From positions 2,790,001 through 2,854,000 of the forward strand of contig NZ_AP023087.1 of assembly GCF_045862395.1 (NCBI RefSeq): DNA of 64,000 nucleotides, given 5' to 3'. A model generated the notes under the pieces. It saw only the letters and a program-made list of their open reading frames with translations, did no database searches and was not told where the DNA came from. Both the position numbers and the translations under genes were made by a program. Of this stretch, positions 35,801 to 44,456 are shown piece by piece (the first letter of the stretch is position 1; each line of letters begins with the position of its first letter). This DNA comes from Marinicellulosiphila megalodicopiae (GTDB taxonomy: Bacteria > Pseudomonadota > Gammaproteobacteria > Pseudomonadales > Natronospirillaceae).

Positions 35801-36070
35801 AAACGCCTCTAATATTAACGCGACACCATGTTTACATTGATTTGATACAGGGCAGCTACATTCTGTAACAAACTCTCCACCATCTATCCAAGCTTCGACA
35901 TCATATCGTTCATTATGGCTGCCCTTTGCAACGCCAAACACTAAATCAACATCACCAAAACTTTGATTACTATGGACATTAAACACCATCCCTTCTTCGT
36001 AATAACGCTTACCACGCTGATAGGTAACGGCACTAAAAGATGATTTGATATTTTTCTTGGATAATGACAT
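32852..36070 (-). CDS. SNF2-family helicase with N-terminal SWIM zinc finger
   Basis: A 1072-residue protein. A SWIM zinc finger near the N-terminus (CSCPVSNQCKHGVALILEAF, ~90-109) is followed by a long family-specific region and a SNF2 ATPase: DDMGLGKTIQALSM (Walker A), DEAQVIKN (motif II), LTGTPMENHLGELWSL (III), and in the second lobe VLIFSQFAQML, GVGLNLTQADTVIHFDPWWNP and RAYRIGQ. Such proteins move along or remodel double-stranded DNA complexes. It is not RapA/HepA, which lacks SWIM. Single gene; a possible promoter TTCAAT-17-TATAAT lies upstream at about 36115-36140. Confidence 0.9.
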   Translation of the reverse strand: MSLSKKNIKSSFSAVTYQRGKRYYEEGMVFNVHSNQSFGDVDLVFGVAKGSHNERYDVEAWIDGGEFVTECSCPVSNQCKHGVALILEAFDDGLYKEPAKIKRIPAVKKSEMQAWIDKLESNQLLAKSDDTDLTDKEFLVYLVSHEYDTLQVSVRKTKYNKKGEINKGALVNLHSIHRSVSYNGQDDYVSKMDSAIFSDMFFSWDDSNTQYEIDNAASVQILIKMIETGRCYFETAEGECFEKMSDQQTLEFNWTEIKSNKTDAFKLEVLMNGRSDFIVLPSSPLYYLNVNTLQIGQIDTDLNEQLLMHLTELPAIKKQDAQQFSMWLFDNNLPIPTPVDLNVIEIKGVFQPVFEVCFDEKTNFYYGKFHYQYGEFMVEHDQYEAKNPTVFNIDNQMHRWQRDLNAEKNARLLLKQCGLFLQYKAINGGANVFTSDDPFFWVEFKLAVQVNLEHHGWRVELNELKLPQIHEIEHVEGNVIGEESEYDNWFELGLSVTLNNEKIDLVPLLIDGLAHIEDWENLPDKILVPNKGDFLKFNKKDVQPIIRILSQLANKDGKIGRYHADVLNHIPFVDTWSGDKKIKSLAKKLGNYKGIKTIKSPKGLNAELRDYQQQGLNWLGFLQEYGFGGILADDMGLGKTIQALSMMQVLFNRKKITQPMIVVCPTSLVGNWRSEAAKFAPKLKVFVLHGSKRHEHFESINDYHLIITTYPLIQRDIDIHKQHNWLWIILDEAQVIKNPKAKMTQAIKELKGKHRLCLTGTPMENHLGELWSLFDFLMPGFLNNHKGFTDLYRKPIEAGDAYAQQWLNDRVKPFLLRRTKDAVATELPGKTEIIQNLEMPTDQRKLYESIRVTMEKRVRQLLKEKGIAKSQIEFLDALLKLRQACCHPALVKLDEAKKVKHSAKLDFLLEVLPEMLEEGRKVLIFSQFAQMLTIIEDTLNKHKIKTTKLTGQTRKREEVINRFTSGEVDVFLISLKAGGVGLNLTQADTVIHFDPWWNPAAENQATDRAYRIGQDKPVFVYKLVTQNSIEERVLELQKKKQAMADAVYEGKSDAQLGKMDSNQLLSLFGIEK

Positions 36071-36241
36071 ACGAAGCTTCTTTAAAAATTGACTAAAAAA
36101 TGGCGCTATTATACAGATTCTAGCCCTTTAATTGAAACAAAGCTGCCCCAAACAAATAATAAGTTGAATTGTATTAAGAAAGGGGAATTTCATACAAAAA
36201 AGCACTATAATACGCCACTATTTTTATTTTGAGTGTGAGAT

Positions 36242-39200
36242 ATGCTTCCTCGTTTAGATGATCTTAATGTTGTACAAAGTTTATATTTAGCGTTTATTGA
36301 TGCTGTTAAAGCCCAAGGCTTTAAAGGTGAATTATCCACGCAATACTCTACACGTACCGTACTTTCTACCGATAATTCTATTTATCAAGTATTGCCACAG
36401 GCCATTATCTACCCAAAATCCACTCAAGATATTCAAATAGTCTGTTCGATCAGTAACCAATCAGAATTTCACAAGGTTAAACTTAGCCCTCGCGGCGGCG
36501 GAACCGGCACCAACGGACAGTCTTTAACAGACGGCGTGGTGGTGGATTTGTCTCGTCATATGAATAGTATTATTGAAATTAATGCAGACGAAGGTTACGC
36601 CATTGTTGAAACAGGCGTTGTTAAAGACCAGTTAAACCAAGAGCTAAAAAAACACGGATTATTCTTTGCCCCTGAATTATCGACAAGTAATCGCGCAACC
36701 ATTGGTGGCATGATTAATACTGACGCATCTGGTCAAGGCTCGGTTATGTACGGCAAAACCCGTGATCACGTGCTTGAACTTTCAACGGTTTTATTGGATG
36801 GTTCACTCATTCATTCTAGAAATATTGATGACACTCAATTAAATATCACTCTGTCACATGATTCTCGCGAAGCAAACATTTACAAAACCGTCAATGATAT
36901 TTACAACGATAAAAAAGAATTAATCAAAGCCAAATTCCCTCCTTTAAACCGCTGTTTAACGGGTTATGATTTGGCGCATATTAAAGATGAGCAAAATCAA
37001 TTTAACCTAAACAATATTTTATGCGGAAGCGAAGGCACATTAGGCTTTATTGTCACTGCAAAAATCAATGTATTACCGATTCCGAAGTTCTCTGCGTTAG
37101 TAAACGTTTGCTATGACAGCTTTGAAAACTCAATGCGCGACGCACAAAGCCTAATGGCGTTTGAGCCAACCTCCATTGAAACCGTGGATTCACGAGTATT
37201 AGGCTTAGCTAAAAACGATATCGTTTGGCATTCTGTTTCAACATTTTTTCCTGAACCAAAAGATCAATCCGTAGAAGGCATTAATTTAATTGAATACACA
37301 TCAGACAGCCTTGAAGATTTAGAAGCCAAAATTGAAAAACTATTAGCACATCTTAATAATGAACAAGGTCAGCCAAAAAAGAACATAGCTTCACAATCCG
37401 TAATGGGCACAGACAGCGTTAAAAAAATATGGGCCATGCGCAAAAAAGCAGTGGGCTTATTAGGTAATGCAAAAGGCAGCGCAAGACCGATTCCATTTGT
37501 TGAAGACACGGCCGTGCCTCCTGAAAATTTAGCAGACTTCATTATGGAGTTTAGAAAAGTACTAGACAGTTATAATTTAACTTATGGCATGTTTGGTCAT
37601 GTTGATGCAGGTGTTTTACATGTACGCCCCGCTATTGATATGAAAGATACTGAACAAGCCAAAATGGTTCGCGTGATTACCGAGCAAGTTGTGAGTTTAG
37701 TTAAAAAATATAATGGTCTTTTATGGGGCGAACACGGTAAAGGCGTGCGCAGTGAATTTTCTCCTGAATTTTTTGGTGAGCTGTACCCTAGCCTACAAGA
37801 AATTAAAGCCGCGTTTGATCCGCGCAATCAATTAAACCCAGGCAAGATTGCAACACCAACGCCATTAAAAACCGACGATGGTGTCGAGATTTGGGAATTA
37901 AGTAAAATTGATGAAGTGCAAACACGAGGGGAACTAGATAACCAAATTCCTGTACAGCAATGGAACAACTATGATGATGTTTTAAACTGTAACGGTAATG
38001 GTGCTTGTTTTAATTACGATTTAAATGATCGTATGTGTCCATCTTATAAAGCCACACGCGACAGACGTTTCTCACCTAAAGGGAGATCATCATTAATTCG
38101 TGAATGGCTTCGTTTGTTAGATGAAAAAGACACAAGTGCTGATGAGTTATCTTTTCAAGCTAAACGTCAATTCGCACCTGTCGCTTTTTTCTCAAAAATG
38201 ATGCATACATTAAGCCCTAAATACGATTTTAACCATGAAGTAATGGACAGCATGTCTAACTGTTTAGCTTGTAAATCTTGCGCGGGACAATGCCCAATTA
38301 AAGTAGATATTCCAGAAGCGCGTGCGCGTTTTTACGAAGTGTATTACAGCCGATATCTGCGTCCATTAAAAGATTATTTTATTGTGGCGTCGGATTTATT
38401 TGCACCATTGATGGCCAAAATGCCTAGAACCAGTAACTTTTTTCTTGGTAATCCTATCAGCACCTGGGCACTTAAAAATATTGCAGGCATGGTGGACAGC
38501 CCATTAATTTCCACTAAAACATTAAAACGTGCGATGCGAAGATCTCAGGTTGTATTTGCTACCGAACTTAATTTGAATAAGTTATCTGAAGAGCAAAAAA
38601 GTAAAAGTGTTATTTTAGTTCAAGATGCTTTTACCAGTTATTTTGATGCCGATAGTGTAAACGGTTTATTAAAATGCTTAAAAAAGCTTGGCTTAAATCC
38701 AATGATCATGCCTTATTCTCCAAACGGAAAAGCCATGCATGTCCATGGTTTTTTCACAGGCTTTAAAAAGATCGCGTTAAAAACCCATAAAAAATTGAAA
38801 AAAATTGAATCATTTGGCGTGCCATTAATCGGCATGGATCCATCAATGACACTTACATACCGCAATGAATACTTAAAAGCGCTTCCAAATGAAAACATGG
38901 CTAACGTTCAATTAATTCAAGAATGGCTAGGTGATAATTTGCACCTAATTAATGGACAAAAACCAAAAGCCGATACTTATTATTTATTAGCGCATTGTAC
39001 CGAAGCAACTAACGCTGCAGGCACATTGGTTAAATGGCAAGCAATCTATGAAAAATTAGGCTATCAATTAGAGATTTTAAATGTGGGTTGTTGCGGCATG
39101 TCTGGCACATTTGGACACGAAAGTAAAAACGTCGCACTGTCTAAAAAAATCTACACACAATCTTGGCAAGTCGTTGTCGAAAACGAATCTAACAAAAACA

Positions 39201-39313
39201 AATTAATGGCAACTGGCTATTCTTGTCGCAGCCAAATAAAACGTGAATCCAAACAATCGATTCCACACCCTATGGGATTTCTATTTGAATTAATCAAAAA
39301 CGATTACAAATAA
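36242..39313 (+). CDS. ydiJ: FAD/Fe-S oxidoreductase YdiJ (D-2-hydroxyacid dehydrogenase type)
   Basis: A 1023-residue fusion: N-terminal FAD-binding domain (PRGGGTGTNGQSL, ATIGGMINTDASGQGS, GSEGTLGFI; ~50-270), FAD-oxidase C-terminal domain with MFGHVDAGVLHVRP and WGEHGKGVRSEF (~430-520), two ferredoxin-type clusters (CNGNGACFNYDLNDRMCPS and CLACKSCAGQCP) and a CCG domain (VGCCGMSGTFGHE). This is the YdiJ architecture, linked in E. coli to D-2-hydroxyglutarate/D-lactate oxidation; the electron acceptor is probably quinone. Length equals the family. A TATAAT at 36206-36211 lies 31 bases upstream of the start. Confidence 0.92.
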   Translation: MLPRLDDLNVVQSLYLAFIDAVKAQGFKGELSTQYSTRTVLSTDNSIYQVLPQAIIYPKSTQDIQIVCSISNQSEFHKVKLSPRGGGTGTNGQSLTDGVVVDLSRHMNSIIEINADEGYAIVETGVVKDQLNQELKKHGLFFAPELSTSNRATIGGMINTDASGQGSVMYGKTRDHVLELSTVLLDGSLIHSRNIDDTQLNITLSHDSREANIYKTVNDIYNDKKELIKAKFPPLNRCLTGYDLAHIKDEQNQFNLNNILCGSEGTLGFIVTAKINVLPIPKFSALVNVCYDSFENSMRDAQSLMAFEPTSIETVDSRVLGLAKNDIVWHSVSTFFPEPKDQSVEGINLIEYTSDSLEDLEAKIEKLLAHLNNEQGQPKKNIASQSVMGTDSVKKIWAMRKKAVGLLGNAKGSARPIPFVEDTAVPPENLADFIMEFRKVLDSYNLTYGMFGHVDAGVLHVRPAIDMKDTEQAKMVRVITEQVVSLVKKYNGLLWGEHGKGVRSEFSPEFFGELYPSLQEIKAAFDPRNQLNPGKIATPTPLKTDDGVEIWELSKIDEVQTRGELDNQIPVQQWNNYDDVLNCNGNGACFNYDLNDRMCPSYKATRDRRFSPKGRSSLIREWLRLLDEKDTSADELSFQAKRQFAPVAFFSKMMHTLSPKYDFNHEVMDSMSNCLACKSCAGQCPIKVDIPEARARFYEVYYSRYLRPLKDYFIVASDLFAPLMAKMPRTSNFFLGNPISTWALKNIAGMVDSPLISTKTLKRAMRRSQVVFATELNLNKLSEEQKSKSVILVQDAFTSYFDADSVNGLLKCLKKLGLNPMIMPYSPNGKAMHVHGFFTGFKKIALKTHKKLKKIESFGVPLIGMDPSMTLTYRNEYLKALPNENMANVQLIQEWLGDNLHLINGQKPKADTYYLLAHCTEATNAAGTLVKWQAIYEKLGYQLEILNVGCCGMSGTFGHESKNVALSKKIYTQSWQVVVENESNKNKLMATGYSCRSQIKRESKQSIPHPMGFLFELIKNDYK

Positions 39314-39328
39314 AAATACAATCACACC

Positions 39329-39362
39329 AAAAAAGACCAATCAAATGATTGGTCTTTTTTTT
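39329..39362 (+). terminator. Terminator of ydiJ
   Basis: AAAAGACCAATCA-AA-TGATTGGTCTTTT with a long T run. Confidence 0.92.
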
Positions 39363-39383
39363 ATTTTTTAAAGCCAATTTGAT

Positions 39384-40313
39384 ATGGCACAATACTCACT
39401 AAACTTTACCACCTTAAAAGGCAATGACGTGAAATCCTTATTACGAAAATACGAAGAGCAACTTGTTGCAAAACTTGATCGACTATTGGGTTTCCCGAGG
39501 GAGAAAAAACGCTTTTTAAAGGCACACGACTACCCTCTAAATTTAAACAATCCAAAATCATTTAATGAAAAAATATGTCATAAAAAAATTTATGATAGAA
39601 ACCCATTACTACCCATCATTGCCGACAAATATAAAGTAAGAGGCTACATAAAAGAAGTACTTGGAAAACAACTAGCCGACGAAATTTTAATTCCATTATT
39701 AGCGGTCGCAGATACCCCAAATGGAATTAACTTTAAATCATTACCCAATGAATATGTCATTAAATCTAACCATGGATCAAGTAACAATATCATTATTAAA
39801 GATGGTGACACTCTTAATGTTGACGAATTTAAAATAATCGCTAAAAAATGGTTAACTCAACTATATGGAACAAGAAGTCACGAATGGGCCTACGATCAAA
39901 TCCCAAGAAAAATAATAGTGGAACAGCTTCTTAAAGACGAATCGGGAAATGTACCTCCTGATTATAAATTCAGTATGATCAATGGGCAATGTGCGTTTAT
40001 TCAAGTAGATAATGAACGTTTTGAGAATTTTAACCGAACGTTATTCACGCCCAACTGGGAATTACTGGATGTAAGCTGGAAACGAAAACGAGGAAGCAGC
40101 GTTGCAAAACCACAAAATTTGGAAAAAATGTTAAAGCTTGCAACTATTTTATCCAAACCTTTTGATTATATTCGCGTCGACTTTTATTCCCTTGGAGATA
40201 AAATATTTTTTGGTGAATTAACCAATTACCCTGCTCGTGGCAGAGGAAAATTCACCCCAACTGAATTTGATTTTGAAATGGGCAAGAAATGGACACTCCC
40301 AACTAAAAACTAA
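39384..40313 (+). CDS. TupA-like ATP-grasp protein (polysaccharide-associated)
   Basis: A 309-residue protein with the hallmarks of the TupA-like ATP-grasp family: FNEKICHKKIYDRNP, IADKYKVRGYIKE, the ATP-binding YVIKSNHGSSNNIIIKDG stretch, IPRKIIVEQLL, PPDYKFSMINGQ and FDYIRVDFYS…FGELTNYP with metal-binding acidic residues. Family members occur in teichuronopeptide, capsule and LPS loci, probably forming amide or similar bonds with sugars. Here it stands alone between two terminators with no glycosyltransferase nearby, suggesting a single-gene acquisition. Confidence 0.85.
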   Translation: MAQYSLNFTTLKGNDVKSLLRKYEEQLVAKLDRLLGFPREKKRFLKAHDYPLNLNNPKSFNEKICHKKIYDRNPLLPIIADKYKVRGYIKEVLGKQLADEILIPLLAVADTPNGINFKSLPNEYVIKSNHGSSNNIIIKDGDTLNVDEFKIIAKKWLTQLYGTRSHEWAYDQIPRKIIVEQLLKDESGNVPPDYKFSMINGQCAFIQVDNERFENFNRTLFTPNWELLDVSWKRKRGSSVAKPQNLEKMLKLATILSKPFDYIRVDFYSLGDKIFFGELTNYPARGRGKFTPTEFDFEMGKKWTLPTKN

Positions 40314-40334
40314 GAGCACCCTCAATTTTCAGGC

Positions 40335-40364
40335 AAAAAAAACGCACCCTAGGGTGCGTTTTTT
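40335..40364. terminator. Bidirectional terminator between TupA-like gene and ugpC-type gene
   Basis: Perfect inverted repeat AAAAAACGCACCC-TA-GGGTGCGTTTTTT-type, with A and T runs on both sides. Confidence 0.93.
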
Positions 40365-40379
40365 AATTACATCAAATGA

Positions 40380-41474
40380 TTAAAGACGCTTTTTAGTCTC
40401 AGAATCAAACATGTGCAACTTATCTAAATCTAATGCAAACGTCATTTTATCACCTGAACGCGGCACTTTATGCGGATCCATTTTACCAGTGATTTTTTCT
40501 TTATGACCAGGAACATTCATGTATACAACCACTTCGTGACCTAAGGTCTCAACGATGTCGATCTCACCACCAAATGATGCGCGGTTAGCACATTTTTGTT
40601 CATCTTCAGCACGTACATCTTCAGGACGGTATCCAACGATTATATCTTGACCTTTCTTAGCAGCAGCTGCTTGAGCCCATGCAGCAGGAATTTGGCCAGA
40701 AAACACATCAGATGTGAACGAAGCGCCATCATCAGAAACTTTGATTGTAATAAAGTTCATATTTGGCGTACCAATGAAACCACCAATAAATACGTTACAA
40801 GGCGTATCATATAATTCTAATGGCGTACCCACTTGTTGCAATTCACCTTTGTGAAGTACACAAATACGATCACCCATTGTCATTGCTTCTACTTGGTCAT
40901 GGGTAACGTATACCGCTGTTACACCTAAACGTTTTTGCAATTTACCAATTTCTGCACGCATGTGAACACGTAATTCAGCATCAAGGTTTGATAAAGGCTC
41001 ATCAAACAAGAATACAGAAGGCTTACGAACGATCGCACGACCTAGTGCAACACGCTGACGCTGACCACCAGAAAGATCTTTAGGCTTACGCTCTAATAAA
41101 TGGCCCAAACCTAAGTTATCTGCCGCATCATCAACTAATTTTTTAATTTCAGCTTTTGGCATTTTACGTAGCTTCAAACCAAACGCGATGTTTTCAGCAA
41201 CGGTCATGTGAGGGTAAAGTGCGTATGATTGGAAAACCATCGCTACGTCACGCTCTTTAGGGTGAACGTTGTTTACAACACGATCACCAATTAATAATTT
41301 ACCGCTAGTGATGTCTTCTAGGCCAGCAATCATACGTAGCGTTGTTGATTTACCACAACCAGATGGGCCAACTAAAACTACGAATTCTTTATCTGCAATC
41401 TCAAGATCCAGACCTTTAATAATATTTACATCGCCGTAACTTTTTACGACATTTTTAAAACTAATACTAGCCAT
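40380..41474 (-). CDS. ugpC: Sugar ABC transporter ATP-binding protein (MalK/UgpC/MsiK type)
   Basis: A 364-residue CUT1-type ATPase: Walker A GPSGCGKST (37-45), Q-loop FQSYALYPHMT, signature LSGGQRQRVALGRA, Walker B VFLFDEPLSNLD, and a C-terminal regulatory OB-fold (TOBE; IVGYRPEDVR…). It would power import of a carbohydrate or glycerol-3-phosphate. No permease or binding protein is adjacent, so it may be a shared ATPase serving several transporters, as MsiK does. The symbol marks the family only. Confidence 0.88.
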   Translation of the reverse strand: MASISFKNVVKSYGDVNIIKGLDLEIADKEFVVLVGPSGCGKSTTLRMIAGLEDITSGKLLIGDRVVNNVHPKERDVAMVFQSYALYPHMTVAENIAFGLKLRKMPKAEIKKLVDDAADNLGLGHLLERKPKDLSGGQRQRVALGRAIVRKPSVFLFDEPLSNLDAELRVHMRAEIGKLQKRLGVTAVYVTHDQVEAMTMGDRICVLHKGELQQVGTPLELYDTPCNVFIGGFIGTPNMNFITIKVSDDGASFTSDVFSGQIPAAWAQAAAAKKGQDIIVGYRPEDVRAEDEQKCANRASFGGEIDIVETLGHEVVVYMNVPGHKEKITGKMDPHKVPRSGDKMTFALDLDKLHMFDSETKKRL

Positions 41475-41733
41475 TTTTATGCTCTCTTTTATAGGTTGTT
41501 AGAATGCAAAGCATCCCCAATTAACTTGATTTCAAAATGCGCGAATAGACCATTTGATGTATTCATCGCGTCAAGTAAGGCTTAAATTTAAATTACTTAA
41601 ACCGCAACTTAGCGCGCGATTGTACAGATGTTTACAAAAAAATACCAATCACCTTAAATTTATCATTCAATTTCATACCATATTTCACATTTTTGCTAAC
41701 CTATAAATATAATTATTACGCACCATTAAAACT

Positions 41734-42936
41734 ATGCCGAATAAAATACTCATTGTGGATGATGATAAGTTCATTCAAAACGTGCTCACCAAATATCTAA
41801 ATGATAGCTATTCCATTGCGGTTGCTGGGGATGGAGGTCAGGCTTATGAACAAATCAAACAAACCAAGCCAGACATTATTTTACTGGATGTTGAAATGCC
41901 AGGACAAAATGGCTATGAAGTATGCGACACCCTAAAACAAAACCCTGATACAAAAGACATTCCGGTTATCTTTTTATCTTCAAAAAGCTCTATGCGAGAA
42001 AGGATTCTTGGCTTTGAAGTGGGTGGCGATGATTATTTAGTTAAGCCTTGCAGTAAAGAATTTTTATTAGCTAAACTTGCAAAAATCAGCGAATACATTC
42101 ATCACCACAGTGAATTAAAAACCGATATCGTAGAAGCCACTAAAACCACTTTAGAAGCCATGAGTTCAAGCGCCAATCTTGGCAAAATTGTCCGCTTCAT
42201 TAAACGTACATTTCAAATCTCTTCGATTGACATGTTAGCACTTGAACTCAACCAGCTATTACAAGAACTCGGACTTAATGCCAGCGTGATGTTTAATCAC
42301 AAAAACACTCACCACTTTTACTCAAACCAGACTGATATTGTCGCACCACTTGAAAAAGAACTTATAGGCATGATGCATGCTGGTAATCGCATTATTGATT
42401 TTGGCTGCAGAACACAAATTAACTACCCAAGAGTATCACTATTAATTAAAAATATGCCCCTTGATGATAGAAATAAATACGGAAGAATAAAAGATGAAAT
42501 TCCTTTTTTACTAGAAGCCATCGACGCAAAATTAAAAATCATCAGTGCCGAACAAGCATTTAAAAAACAAAACGAAGCCTTGGGAAAAGTTGTTTCAGCC
42601 GTTCAAATTACATTAAATAAGGCAAGTGAACTTTTTATACAAAATCAGCAAGATTTAGCAAACGTTATGAGCAAACTAAATATTGACTTATCGACGCAAT
42701 TTAACAGTCTAGGATTAGAAGAAGATCAAGAAAAAGTGATTTTAGACAGAGTGGAAATTTCATCCGAGGCACTAAGTGAGACCATGAAACAAGGAGGGTG
42801 TATTCAAGAATCTTTACAAAAAGTCGCCATTCTTTTAGAGCGGATAAATAAAGATCAGCATAAAATTATTAATGAAAATCTATGCATACAAATTGAGGAA
42901 CAAGAAACCCCCTCAGATGATATCGAACTGTTTTAA
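41734..42936 (+). CDS. Response regulator with uncharacterised C-terminal region
   Basis: A 400-residue protein. Standard receiver (1-120): acidic pocket VDDD (8-11), phospho-acceptor Asp52 (LLDVEMPG), Ser/Lys (FLSSK, VKP). Residues ~130-280 form an alpha/beta region that may be GAF-like (NASVMFNHKNTHHFYSN, IDFGCRTQINYPRVSLLIKNMP), followed by a helical, probably coiled-coil tail (~285-390). No DNA-binding, GGDEF or EAL motif. No cognate kinase adjacent. Output is unknown; protein-protein signalling is likely. Confidence 0.8.
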   Translation: MPNKILIVDDDKFIQNVLTKYLNDSYSIAVAGDGGQAYEQIKQTKPDIILLDVEMPGQNGYEVCDTLKQNPDTKDIPVIFLSSKSSMRERILGFEVGGDDYLVKPCSKEFLLAKLAKISEYIHHHSELKTDIVEATKTTLEAMSSSANLGKIVRFIKRTFQISSIDMLALELNQLLQELGLNASVMFNHKNTHHFYSNQTDIVAPLEKELIGMMHAGNRIIDFGCRTQINYPRVSLLIKNMPLDDRNKYGRIKDEIPFLLEAIDAKLKIISAEQAFKKQNEALGKVVSAVQITLNKASELFIQNQQDLANVMSKLNIDLSTQFNSLGLEEDQEKVILDRVEISSEALSETMKQGGCIQESLQKVAILLERINKDQHKIINENLCIQIEEQETPSDDIELF

Positions 42937-42950
42937 CCCTTGATTAAAGC

Positions 42951-43970
42951 CTATTTAGCAAACTCAAGCATTCTATTTAATGGAATCATTGCCTTGTTTG
43001 CAATTTCGATATCAACCTCTACGATATCGGTTGGATCAATCAACGCTTGTTTTAAATTCTCTAAGGTATTCATTGCCATCCAAGGACAATGGGCGCAACT
43101 TTTACATGAAGATCCAGCCCCGCCTGTTGGAGCTTCTATAAAAGATTTTTGTGGAGACAACTGCTGCATTTTATAAAAAATACCACGATCGGTTGCAACA
43201 ATAAATTGCTGATTCGGTAATGATTGCGAAGCTTTAATTAATTGCGTGGTTGAACCTACCACATCTGCAATTTGCACAACAGAATCAGGGGATTCAGGAT
43301 GCACTAAAATTGCCGCATCAGGATACATTGCTTTCATATCCAAAATACCCTTAGCCTTAAATTCTTCATGTACAATACAACTGGCATCCCACAACAACAT
43401 ATCGGCACCGGTTTGCTTTTGCACATACCCACCCAAATGTTTATCTGGCCCCCAGATGATTTTTTTACCCTGTGCATCCAAATGATCAATCAAATCCACT
43501 GCAATACTTGAAGTGACCACCCAATCTGCAACCGCCTTTACTTCTGCTGAAGTATTGGCATACACCACCACTTCACGATCTGGATGCTGCTCACAAAACT
43601 TTGTAAATTCATCAACAGGGCAACCCAAATCCAACGAACAAGTTGCCTCTAACGTTGGCATCACAACGGTTTTGTTTGGCGCTAAGATTTTAGCGGTTTC
43701 ACCCATAAAACGCACACCAGCTACAACAATCAAGTCCGCATCAGTATTAGCTCCAAAGCGTGCCATTTCTAGGGAGTCCCCTATAAACCCACCGCTTTTT
43801 TCAGCAATTTCCTGAACCAATGCATCGGTATAATAATGCGCAACTAACACGGCATTCTTTTCTTTTAGCAAAGCTTGGATATCAGCGAAGTACGCTTCTT
43901 TGGTGGCTTTATCCATATGCGCAGATTGCGCAGTAACCGGGACTTCAAAATCGATTCTTGATTCAGTCAT
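42951..43970 (-). CDS. nadA: Quinolinate synthase
   Basis: A 339-residue NadA, condensing iminoaspartate with dihydroxyacetone phosphate to quinolinate for NAD synthesis. It needs a [4Fe-4S] cluster; the expected Cys positions are present in ATCSLDLGC (Cys111), DASCIVHEEF and SSCKSCAHCPWM. VAHYYTD and GDSLEMA near the N-terminus bind substrate. It lies next to two tRNA-Lys genes, a neighbourhood also seen in E. coli. Confidence 0.94.
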   Translation of the reverse strand: MTESRIDFEVPVTAQSAHMDKATKEAYFADIQALLKEKNAVLVAHYYTDALVQEIAEKSGGFIGDSLEMARFGANTDADLIVVAGVRFMGETAKILAPNKTVVMPTLEATCSLDLGCPVDEFTKFCEQHPDREVVVYANTSAEVKAVADWVVTSSIAVDLIDHLDAQGKKIIWGPDKHLGGYVQKQTGADMLLWDASCIVHEEFKAKGILDMKAMYPDAAILVHPESPDSVVQIADVVGSTTQLIKASQSLPNQQFIVATDRGIFYKMQQLSPQKSFIEAPTGGAGSSCKSCAHCPWMAMNTLENLKQALIDPTDIVEVDIEIANKAMIPLNRMLEFAK

Positions 43971-44009
43971 AACCTAGCCTTTATTTGCTCAAAGTAAAAG
44001 TGACAGATG

Positions 44010-44035
44010 AAAAAAAAGACAGCCTAGGCTATCTT
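44010..44035 (-). terminator. Terminator of the tRNA-Lys transcript
   Basis: On the minus strand GATAGCC-TA-GGCTGTC is followed by nine T; it lies between the tRNA genes and nadA. Confidence 0.85.
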
Positions 44036-44054
44036 CTAATTATTCATGTTTAAG

Positions 44055-44130
44055 TGGTGGGTCGTGCTGGATTCGAACCAGCGACCAATTGGTTAAAAGC
44101 CAACTGCTCTACCAACTGAGCTAACGACCC
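44055..44130 (-). tRNA. tRNA-Lys (anticodon TTT), second copy
   Basis: 76 nt including an encoded CCA. Acceptor stem GGGTCGT/ACGACCC, D arm AGCTCAGTTGGTAGAGC, anticodon TTT in GGCTTTTAACC, T arm CTGGTTCGAATCCAG. Identical to the copy at 44178-44253. Confidence 0.98.
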
Positions 44131-44177
44131 TTAAAACATGTTATTTCTTTGCTTACTTAATGAAGCGACTCTTGAAG

Positions 44178-44253
44178 TGGTGGGTCGTGCTGGATTCGAA
44201 CCAGCGACCAATTGGTTAAAAGCCAACTGCTCTACCAACTGAGCTAACGACCC
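44178..44253 (-). tRNA. tRNA-Lys (anticodon TTT), first copy
   Basis: 76 nt with encoded CCA, identical to the copy at 44055-44130 and 47 bases upstream of it. Directly behind a strong promoter; both copies appear to be one transcript. Confidence 0.98.
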
Positions 44254-44271
44254 TCAATCAAGAGAGCGCGT

Positions 44272-44299
44272 ATAATACTTTTATTAAAAATAAACGCAA
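44272..44299 (-). promoter_or_regulatory. Sigma-70 promoter of the tRNA-Lys genes
   Basis: On the minus strand TTGCGT (44299-44294), 16 bases, TATTAT (44277-44272), then a G/C-rich stretch (ACGCGC) of the discriminator kind typical of stable-RNA promoters, 18 bases before the tRNA. Confidence 0.8.
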
Positions 44300-44456
44300 G
44301 CGTTTTTTACATTTTTTTTCACTAACTGCTTGATTAATAAGGAAGATTTGCCGTTTTGTTTGTTTTTTAAACGATCAAACCAATCAATTGATCCAATTTT
44401 GCACAATATACCCCGCACCCAAACCCACTCTATTTTAATTTTTAATCGAATTAGAT

